DNA from: an uncultured bacterium
Lineage (GTDB): Bacteria; Verrucomicrobiota; Lentisphaeria; Victivallales; UBA1829
Length of the DNA stretch: 6,913 nt
Direction of reading: 5' to 3'
Assembly (NCBI GenBank): GCA_900549045.1
Contig: URNE01000122.1
Span: forward strand, 1-6,913
The notes beneath the pieces are model-generated. The model made no database searches. It was not told the DNA's origin and was given only the letters and a program-made list of their open reading frames with translations. Both the position numbers and the translations under genes were made by a program. Positions within the stretch are counted from its first letter, which is position 1; each line of letters begins with the position of its first letter. This document shows positions 1 through 5,794 of this stretch, one piece after another.

Positions 1-1
1 C

Positions 2-1468
2 AATCCGCCCAGTTACATGGTTTATCTTCTCGCTCCGCGCAGCGGGGGGAAGAATCTGCTGTTCGCGGCGCTTCCGCCGCATCAGGGCGATTTTCTGGTC
101 TTTCAGGCGAGACATGAAGCCAAAAGTCTGAACGGAAGATTCGGGCTGTCCGTCACCGCGGAGGAAGACCGCGATCTGAAACCGGGAATGGAGTTCAGAC
201 TCTCGCCGGTTCTCTTCCGCGTTTCGGAGAAAAATCCGCTTGAACTGCTGGAGGATCTAGGGGACGCCTATGCGGCTTTGCGGACCTCGCCGTTGAAAGA
301 ACGTGCCGTCGGCTGGAATTCATGGGACCAGTTTCATACGGACATTTCCGCGGCGGATGTCCTTGAAACGCAGAAAAGGCTCGACGCTTTCTCGGAACGC
401 AAGGTCCGCTGTTACGTCGTTGACGACGGCTGGCAGATTGCCTATGGCGCCTGGTTTCCAAACCTCAAGTTCCCCGCTGATCTTTCCGAGTTCTGCCGGG
501 AAATAACCGCGGGCGGCGGGATTCCGGGAATCTGGACGGCTCCGCTCTGCGTGGACAACAGGTACATGTTCCCGCCCGAATGGATTGTTTCGACAACCGA
601 CGGGCGTTTCGTCCTGGATATCACCCGTCCGGAAGCGGCGCAATACCTGCATTCCGTCTACCGCCGCCTGCATGACGCAGGATTCCGGTATTTCAAGGTC
701 GACTTCACCAACCGCATTCTCGATGTTCCGCGCTGTTATGACATGAGCATGGGACGCGCCGGAATTCTGCGCCGGACTTATGAAATCATCCGTTCGGCGA
801 TCGGGCCTGAAAGCTATTTTCTCGGCTGCTGCGTTCCGTATGAACCGGCGTTCGGACTTGTCGACGCCGTCCGGACAACGGCGGACATTCAGATTTACTG
901 GAGTGCGGTACAGATCAATATGACAAGCGCATCCGCCCGCTGGTGGATGCACCGCAGACTCTGGAACAACGATTCCGATTTTCTCGTGGTGCGCGGCGAA
1001 GAAACTTCCTGCGCGGATTTTCCGAACCAGTCGCCGTTTGTGCCGGGCAGATACGCCAGCGGTCCGGTGCTTTCGAAACGGGAAGCGGAATCGCTCGCCC
1101 TGGCACTCCATATGACCGGCGGGGATCTCATGTTCAGCGATAATTTTCTGAAACTGAACGATGCCGGACGGAAGATCCTGAAAGACGCCCTTGCGCTTCC
1201 TTCGCTGGACGAGGCGGCGCGGCCGCTGGATCTGTTCTCCGCGCCTGCGGAAAAAATACCGTCGGTCTGGTTTGCTCCGGGCGCGGGAAAAGCCGCTGTT
1301 TTCAACTGGGGGGAAGAACCCGCGCAGTTCGAGCTTGGTGCGGATCTCTTCGGCGGGCGCCGTCCCGGCGATTTCTTCTGGAACCGGAAAGAGGCGGAAC
1401 GAGGCCCGGACGGCTCTCTCCGAATTGTTCTTGCTCCGCATGAAGCGGTTGGAATTGAAATTCTTTAA
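2..1468 (+). CDS. Alpha-galactosidase-like glycoside hydrolase (GH36/clan GH-D type), 5'-truncated by window edge
   Basis: Retaining glycosidase of the alpha-galactosidase superfamily, probably cleaving alpha-galactosides or related alpha-linked sugars. The exact substrate cannot be read from sequence. The frame is open to the left edge: the codons before the ATG at 17 read N-P-P-S-Y without a stop, and the first ~90 residues look like the middle of a beta-sandwich domain. The ATG at 17 is therefore probably internal and the gene starts outside the window. Counting from that ATG, the barrel begins at the GWNSWD motif (99-104). DDGW follows at 136-139. The KVD motif gives the likely nucleophile Asp229, and the R-x-x-x-D motif (286-290) after a GCCVP segment gives the likely acid/base Asp290. 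A short C-terminal beta domain (about 415-483) ends the protein. No signal peptide can be judged. The gene is convergent with the next one. The family call is firm and the specificity is open. Confidence 0.82.
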   Translation, partial: NPPSYMVYLLAPRSGGKNLLFAALPPHQGDFLVFQARHEAKSLNGRFGLSVTAEEDRDLKPGMEFRLSPVLFRVSEKNPLELLEDLGDAYAALRTSPLKERAVGWNSWDQFHTDISAADVLETQKRLDAFSERKVRCYVVDDGWQIAYGAWFPNLKFPADLSEFCREITAGGGIPGIWTAPLCVDNRYMFPPEWIVSTTDGRFVLDITRPEAAQYLHSVYRRLHDAGFRYFKVDFTNRILDVPRCYDMSMGRAGILRRTYEIIRSAIGPESYFLGCCVPYEPAFGLVDAVRTTADIQIYWSAVQINMTSASARWWMHRRLWNNDSDFLVVRGEETSCADFPNQSPFVPGRYASGPVLSKREAESLALALHMTGGDLMFSDNFLKLNDAGRKILKDALALPSLDEAARPLDLFSAPAEKIPSVWFAPGAGKAAVFNWGEEPAQFELGADLFGGRRPGDFFWNRKEAERGPDGSLRIVLAPHEAVGIEIL

Positions 1469-1480
1469 AAATGGAGAAAA

Positions 1481-1508
1481 CGCCGGATTGAGAACATTCA
1501 ATCCGGCG
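1481..1508 (-). terminator. Intrinsic terminator of the minus-strand gene, between convergent genes
   Basis: A perfect 10-bp inverted repeat (1481-1490 with 1499-1508) encloses an 8-nt loop. Read on the minus strand, the GC-rich stem is followed directly by TTTT (1480-1477) and a T/C-rich stretch, the classical layout. It sits 12 bp beyond the minus-strand stop codon. On the plus strand the stem is preceded by A-runs but not followed by a T-tract. It should therefore act mainly on the minus-strand transcript, though the hairpin could also protect the 3' end of the glycosidase mRNA, whose stop lies 12 bp before it. Confidence 0.8.
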
Positions 1509-1520
1509 CGGGGTCAGAAC

Positions 1521-2084
1521 TCAGCGTTCGGGCTGGGGATGAAACTGACGGGGCGGGCACTTGCCGAAAGCCGGCTTGCCGCTGACAATGTCATTGAACT
1601 GCTTCTCAATGATTTCCGTCTTGCGGGCTTTTTCCTTTGCAAGCGCGGCGGAGTGTTCCGCAATCCTCTGTTCACTGACAGCGACAGCTCTGTCAAAACG
1701 GGCTCCGAGAATCGCGAGAATCTCTTTCCTGACCGCATCGTCTTTTTTCTCGCGATACTGCTCAAGGAGCCCGTTGAATTTTTCCATTTCGGCACGGCGT
1801 TTGGCTATTTCGGTATGGCGGAGTTCATTGATCTCCTGCATTTTCTTCATGATCTGCATCCGGACTTCGGGACCGATGAGAGCCTCGTCCATCTCCGGAC
1901 CCGGACGGAAATAGCCGCCACGTTCATCTCCGCGGAAATCCGGACGCGTACAACGCGGTTTCTCTTTTTTCATTTTCCGGACATTGCACTCTTTTTTATC
2001 CGGACGCGGACACGGTTCCTGAGCGAAAGCGGTTGTGCAGACGGCGGCAGCGCAGACGGCGCAGATGATGCTGGTAAATCTCAT
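1521..2084 (-). CDS. Small exported helical/coiled-coil protein, function unknown
   Basis: I do not recognise this 187-residue protein. The start is placed at 2084, not the upstream in-frame ATGs, because an AGGAG lies 9 nt before it and because this start gives a clean Sec signal peptide: R2, a hydrophobic core at 5-19, and an A-F-A cleavage site after residue 21. The mature protein has a Cys/Pro/basic N-terminal stretch with two similar pieces, CPRPDKK (25-31) and CTRPDFR (45-51). A long charged helical region (about 65-165, rich in E, K, R, A) is probably coiled coil. A short Pro-rich tail follows. Mature cysteines are at 25, 33, 45 and 176. Size, export and helicity recall periplasmic Spy/CpxP-like chaperones or metal-resistance proteins, but I see no LTxxQ motif of that family, so this is only an analogy. 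It is a single-gene unit with its own terminator. Confidence 0.72.
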   Translation of the reverse strand: MRFTSIICAVCAAAVCTTAFAQEPCPRPDKKECNVRKMKKEKPRCTRPDFRGDERGGYFRPGPEMDEALIGPEVRMQIMKKMQEINELRHTEIAKRRAEMEKFNGLLEQYREKKDDAVRKEILAILGARFDRAVAVSEQRIAEHSAALAKEKARKTEIIEKQFNDIVSGKPAFGKCPPRQFHPQPER

Positions 2085-2093
2085 AATCGGAAT

Positions 2094-2098
2094 CTCCT
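2094..2098 (-). promoter_or_regulatory. Ribosome binding site deciding the start of the exported helical protein
   Basis: On the minus strand AGGAG lies 9 nt before the ATG at 2084. The longer open frame reaches 2195, but its N-terminal extension is rich in Asn, Arg and Thr, lacks a signal sequence at its front, and would bury the hydrophobic signal segment. The downstream start is clearly better. Confidence 0.75.
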
Positions 2099-2200
2099 GT
2101 TTTTTTGTTGTTTCTGTTGCGAAAGTGAAACGGTTTCGGTTCATATAACGCATGATGCGAAGAAATATTGTGCGATTTGCATAAAATCCCGTCATTGCGC

Positions 2201-2230
2201 TTGAAAAACGGAACAGCCGTGCTATTTATA
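2201..2230 (+). promoter_or_regulatory. Candidate sigma70-type promoter for the mcsA operon
   Basis: TTGAAA (2201-2206) matches the -35 consensus at five of six positions. After 16 bp comes TATTTA (2223-2228), or TTTATA (2225-2230) at 18 bp. Transcription would begin near 2236, giving a very short leader before the GGAG ribosome site (2242-2245) and the ATG at 2253. This is read by eye only. Confidence 0.45.
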
Positions 2231-2252
2231 CCTCTAAAAACGGAGTTTTGTC

Positions 2253-2807
2253 ATGCTGTGCGATATCTGCAAAAAAAATCCGGCGACCATCCACATTCAG
2301 GAAATTGCCGGAAATGAAAAAAAGACTCTTCATCTCTGTCAGGAATGCGCTCAGAAGAAAGCGCAGGAAGATTCCTCGTTCCAGGCGTTCAACCTCGCGG
2401 AGGTTCTCTATAACATATCCAATCAGCTCAACCCGCAGGAGGTGCGGAAACCGGATACGGAACATTCCGGAATTTTCTGTCCGACCTGCGGCTGGGATTA
2501 TGCGAGCTTCCGGAAGACCGGACGCCTCGGCTGTCCCGACTGCTACAACGCTTTCCGCGACACGCTCAAGAGCGTTCTCGGCGCCATGCACCGCGGAACC
2601 ACGCACACGGGCAAGATTCCGTGCGAATATCACGGTCCCGCGCCTGAAAAAGGGGAAATCAACTTCGCCGCCCTCCGGAAGGAACTTGAAAAACTCCAGA
2701 ACGGCCTCAACGCCGCCGTCGCAAGCGAAGAATTTGAACGAGCCGCAATTCTGCGCGACAAAATCAATGAACTCAAGGAGCGGCTCACCGGAGGAAACGC
2801 GAAATGA
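2253..2807 (+). CDS. mcsA: McsA, zinc-binding activator of the protein-arginine kinase McsB
   Basis: Cytoplasmic partner and activator of McsB in the protein-arginine phosphorylation pathway that marks proteins for Clp proteolysis in Firmicutes. The 184 residues show the family layout. CxxC pairs at Cys3/Cys6 and Cys29/Cys32 form the first probable zinc site, and Cys76/Cys79 with Cys94/Cys97 (CPTCGWD and GCPDC) form the second. Next comes the segment AFRDTLKSVLGAMHRGTTHTG, typical of McsA. A UVR (UvrB/UvrC) helical motif spans about 141-177. A GGAG at 2242-2245 lies 7 nt before the ATG. The stop overlaps the mcsB start by an ATGA (2804-2807), and an internal GGAGG (2790-2794) serves mcsB, so the two are translationally coupled. 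The length is normal for the family. All eight cysteines expected for two zinc sites are present. Confidence 0.93.
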   Translation: MLCDICKKNPATIHIQEIAGNEKKTLHLCQECAQKKAQEDSSFQAFNLAEVLYNISNQLNPQEVRKPDTEHSGIFCPTCGWDYASFRKTGRLGCPDCYNAFRDTLKSVLGAMHRGTTHTGKIPCEYHGPAPEKGEINFAALRKELEKLQNGLNAAVASEEFERAAILRDKINELKERLTGGNAK

Positions 2808-3874
2808 AAATCAAGCCCGAAGAACTGCTCCGCAATCCGCTCAGCTGGCTTGTTGACAGCGGACCGGACGACGATATCGCAATCAGCACGCGGATCCGTC
2901 TTGCGCGCAACTTCAGTTCCGCCCCCTTTCCGATCGCCGGCAATCAGGATGCGCTCAATCAGGTGAAAGAACTTGCGGAAAAGGCAATCCTCGACTCCGA
3001 AGCGATCGCCGAACCGGTGGAGTTCGACCTGCCCGCGCTCTCCGACGTCGAGAAAAAACTGCTGCTTGAACGCCGTCTCATCAGCAGGGACATGCTCACG
3101 CCGAATCCCGCGGCGGCGCTGATTGCGGACCGCGGCGAATCGCTCGCCGTCATGCTCAATGAAGAAGATCATCTCCGGATACAGGCTCTCAGCCCCGGAT
3201 TCCAGCTCGAATCGGTCTGGAAACGGTTGAATCATTTCGACGACATTCTTTCAAGCCGCATTCCGTATGCGTTCGATGCGCGGCTCGGTTTCCTCACCTC
3301 CTGTCCCTCCAACCTCGGAACGGGAATGCGGGCGTCGGTCATGCTGCATCTGCCCGGGCTCGTCATGATGGAGCAGATGAACGCCGTGAAACAGGCGCTC
3401 GCCAAACTCGGGCTCGCCGTCCGCGGATTCTACGGGGAAGGCTCCGGGAACTGCGGAAATCTCTTCCAGATCTCCAATCAGAGCACGCTCGGGGAAAGCG
3501 AAGAACAGATTCTTGAACGTCTGTCTTCAATCGTCAAGCAGATCATCATTCATGAAAAACAGGCGCGGCGGACACTGCTCGACAAACGGCAGAGTTTTCT
3601 GCTGAATCAGGTCGGGCGCGCCTACGGAATTCTGCGGCACGGCTATATGATTTCCAGTGAAGAAGCGCTCAACTCGCTCTCCGAACTGCGGCTCGGGGTG
3701 GATATGAAGATGTTCTCATCCGTCGACATCCACACAGTCAACGAACTCTTCCTCAACGTCCAGCCCTCGCATCTTCAGATTGCGGAGCACAAGGAACTTT
3801 CACAGGAAGAGCGCGACGCCGCGCGCGCGACCCTTATCCGCGAAACCCTCAAAGCCAAGCGCGGGCAGGTCTGA
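2804..3874 (+). CDS. mcsB: McsB, protein-arginine kinase
   Basis: ATP:guanidino phosphotransferase-family enzyme that phosphorylates arginine side chains of proteins. At 356 residues it is full length. The N-terminal part contains the nucleotide-site segment ISTRIRLARNF. The family signature TSCPSNLGTGMRASVMLH places the catalytic cysteine at residue 167. RGFYGEGSGNCGNLFQISNQ and a following GESEEQI segment are typical of McsB rather than of creatine or arginine kinases of small molecules, and the creatine-kinase N-terminal domain is absent. The C-terminal region keeps RDAARA (337-342), the RDxxRA motif known in McsB as an allosteric phospho-arginine docking site. A GGAGG 9 nt before the start lies inside mcsA. 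The gene follows mcsA with a 4-bp overlap and precedes the histidine kinase by 12 bp. ctsR and clpC, the usual neighbours in Firmicutes, are not in the window. Confidence 0.95.
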   Translation: MKIKPEELLRNPLSWLVDSGPDDDIAISTRIRLARNFSSAPFPIAGNQDALNQVKELAEKAILDSEAIAEPVEFDLPALSDVEKKLLLERRLISRDMLTPNPAAALIADRGESLAVMLNEEDHLRIQALSPGFQLESVWKRLNHFDDILSSRIPYAFDARLGFLTSCPSNLGTGMRASVMLHLPGLVMMEQMNAVKQALAKLGLAVRGFYGEGSGNCGNLFQISNQSTLGESEEQILERLSSIVKQIIIHEKQARRTLLDKRQSFLLNQVGRAYGILRHGYMISSEEALNSLSELRLGVDMKMFSSVDIHTVNELFLNVQPSHLQIAEHKELSQEERDAARATLIRETLKAKRGQV

Positions 3875-3886
3875 GGCTGATCGCAG

Positions 3887-5794
3887 ATGATAGAAGCCTT
3901 CTACACCGCCGGACTTGCCCTGCTGGAATCCACATTCGTTTTTGTGGGACTTCTGATTCTGCATGGACTGCGCCGGATCATCGGGTCGGCTCCGCTCTAC
4001 ATGTTTCTGGGCGTGCTCGTGGTGATGATGAACCTCGCCGGAGCGGCGGGACTCCGCATGATCATCAGCGACGGCGGATTTGAACTCAGCGTTTCGACTT
4101 CGATTCTGCTGCTGCCCGTCATTGCCATTCTGCTTGTGATTTACATCGCGGACGGCACGCTCGCCGCCCAGCGGCTCATCATCGCGGCGATGGCGACTTT
4201 CGGGATTTTCGCGTATCTCAGCTGGATTACAAGAATGCAGACCGAATGGGGCGGCTTCTCCATGTCGCAGGGGCATCTGGCGGATTACCTTTCGCGCCTG
4301 CTGGGGAACACCACCCGCAACATGGGAGCCTCGCTGGTATCGCTGACTCTCGACCTGTTTCTCATTCCGATGATCTTCCAGAAGATGAAGAACTACGGAT
4401 GCCGTCTGGCCGTCTGCGCCATCGGCGCGGTTCTGCTCGGACAGTTCGTCGACAGTGTTATTTTCGTCGGTGTGCTCTACTGGGGCGATCCCCAGAAAAT
4501 GGCGATTCTGAATGCGGAATACATTCCGCGCGTTCTGCTGGCTCTCTGGATTTCCTTCCTTGCGGCAATCTACCTTTCACGTTTCGACAAGGAAATTCCC
4601 GGAGATTCACGCAGAACTCTTGACATCGTTCTCGCGTTTTTCGGAAGCTACGGCAAGGCGAAACGTCTGGAACAGAATCTGCGGGAATCGGAACAGCGCT
4701 GCCGCACCATCATCCAGAACGCCTCCGACATGATCCTCGTCACCGATGCCGACGGCATCATCGTCGACGCCAACAAGACCGCACAGGAAATGCTTTCGGC
4801 AAAAACGATATTCGACCTCATCGGCTGCAGTCTCGACGAGTTTCTGCTGCGCGGCGACACCCTCTCGCAACTGATGAAAGGCTCGGAAAGCGTCATGCGC
4901 CTCTCCCTCCCCGGCTCCGGACGCGAAGTGGAGCTTTCCATGAGCCGCATCGCCGTGGACGGCAACTCCGCTCTGGTGTTCATCGGACGCGACGTCACCG
5001 AACGGGAGCGTCTGGAGAAGGAACGCGAACTTCTGCGCAGTGAAAACGAACACCGTCAGCGCCTCGAGGCGATCGGCCGCCTTGCGGGAGGAATCGCGCA
5101 CGATTTCAACAACCTCATCCATGCGATTCACGGTCACCTCGATCTCATATACATGGGCGAAGTGACCGAGGAAAGCGAACCGCATCTCAAAAAGATCGAC
5201 GCCATTGCGGAACAGGCAGGCAAGCTCACAAGCCAGCTTCTCGGATATGCGCGCAAAGGCAAACGCCAGGTTCAGACGCTGCAGCTCAAAAGCATTGTGG
5301 ACGGAGCGTTCAATCTCTTCCAGCCCACCACGCAGACAGGAATCCGCAACAAGCTGAATATCGACTGCGCCGGAATCACAGTCGAAGGCGACCGCACTCA
5401 GCTTCAGCAGGCGATTCTCAATCTGATGATCAATGCGCGCGACGCCATGGAGAATCTGCCGGAAAACAGCCGCCTCCTCCGCATCTGCGCGGGATTTTGC
5501 GACGCCATGGGCGTTACGCCGAATCCTCCCCCGGAAGTTAAAACCGAAGGTCCGTTCTGCTGCATCCGCGTCGAAGACAGCGGGCCGGGCGTGGACGAAG
5601 CGATCGTCGGGAAAATTTTTGAACCGTTCTTCACCACCAAGCCGACCGGGAAGGGAACCGGAATGGGACTTTCCATGGCATACGGCGTTTCCCGCGAACA
5701 CGGCGGCTGGATTCAATATGAACGCCTGAACCCGGGCGCGGCATTCACCATTGTTCTGCCCGTTCAGCAAAACAAAAAGGAACATGTCCAATGA
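3887..5794 (+). CDS. Membrane-bound PAS sensor histidine kinase with VUT/YhhQ-like seven-helix sensor region
   Basis: The 635 residues read as membrane sensor, PAS domain and histidine kinase core. Seven probable membrane helices lie at about 5-27, 36-56, 68-88, 93-114, 145-165, 173-198 and 214-232. Their pattern resembles VUT/YhhQ transporters: an AQRLIIAAM stretch, then R144, D156 and GQFVDS (185-190), where YhhQ has a comparable Arg, Asp and GNVSDT. A PAS domain covers about 274-371, ending in GRDVTERE. A short coiled coil leads to the H-box IAHDFNN with phospho-acceptor His405. The ATPase domain has the N-box (Asn512, Asn516), DSGPG (564-568), EPFFTTK and GKGTGMGLS (588-596). No receiver domain is attached and no response regulator is adjacent. 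The ATG is preceded by GAGG (3873-3876) overlapping the mcsB stop. The kinase call is firm. The sensor homology is from memory and moderate. The ligand is unknown. Confidence 0.9.
   Translation: MIEAFYTAGLALLESTFVFVGLLILHGLRRIIGSAPLYMFLGVLVVMMNLAGAAGLRMIISDGGFELSVSTSILLLPVIAILLVIYIADGTLAAQRLIIAAMATFGIFAYLSWITRMQTEWGGFSMSQGHLADYLSRLLGNTTRNMGASLVSLTLDLFLIPMIFQKMKNYGCRLAVCAIGAVLLGQFVDSVIFVGVLYWGDPQKMAILNAEYIPRVLLALWISFLAAIYLSRFDKEIPGDSRRTLDIVLAFFGSYGKAKRLEQNLRESEQRCRTIIQNASDMILVTDADGIIVDANKTAQEMLSAKTIFDLIGCSLDEFLLRGDTLSQLMKGSESVMRLSLPGSGREVELSMSRIAVDGNSALVFIGRDVTERERLEKERELLRSENEHRQRLEAIGRLAGGIAHDFNNLIHAIHGHLDLIYMGEVTEESEPHLKKIDAIAEQAGKLTSQLLGYARKGKRQVQTLQLKSIVDGAFNLFQPTTQTGIRNKLNIDCAGITVEGDRTQLQQAILNLMINARDAMENLPENSRLLRICAGFCDAMGVTPNPPPEVKTEGPFCCIRVEDSGPGVDEAIVGKIFEPFFTTKPTGKGTGMGLSMAYGVSREHGGWIQYERLNPGAAFTIVLPVQQNKKEHVQ

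Larger units (their letters stand above)
2085..2252. other. Divergent intergenic spacer
   Basis: AT-richer 168-bp spacer between the minus-strand exported-protein gene and mcsA, expected to hold both divergent promoters. I find a plausible plus-strand promoter near 2201-2230 but no convincing -35/-10 pair for the minus strand. Two short palindromes, gaaac-g-gtttc (2127-2137) and cgcat-g-atgcg (2149-2159), are present and could be operators or chance. No tandem GGTCAAA heptads (CtsR operator) and no CIRCE element were seen. Confidence 0.5.

Noticed and set aside
320..1501. 393-residue open frame on the minus strand opposite the glycosidase
   Set aside because: Its sequence is Arg/Phe/Pro-rich with no recognisable domain, and it runs antisense to a gene with clear catalytic motifs. 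Long antisense frames are expected with this GC-rich codon use.
1938..2020. Repeated tccggacgcg-like stretches suggesting a DNA repeat
   Set aside because: There are only a few short, imperfect copies. They are explained by recurring Arg-Pro-Asp codons in the exported protein.
2085..2195. N-terminal extension of the exported protein from an ATG at 2195
   Set aside because: The downstream ATG has a good AGGAG at proper spacing and gives a normal signal peptide. The extension would place the signal segment internally.
1191..2204. 337-residue plus-strand frame across the glycosidase end and the minus-strand gene
   Set aside because: It crosses the terminator hairpin and is antisense to the signal-peptide protein. 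The composition is Arg/Phe/Ser-rich low-information sequence with no ribosome site.
4607..5791. 394-residue minus-strand open frame opposite the histidine kinase
   Set aside because: It is a shadow of the PAS/kinase coding sequence. The plus strand carries all kinase boxes in order, and the minus product has no motif.
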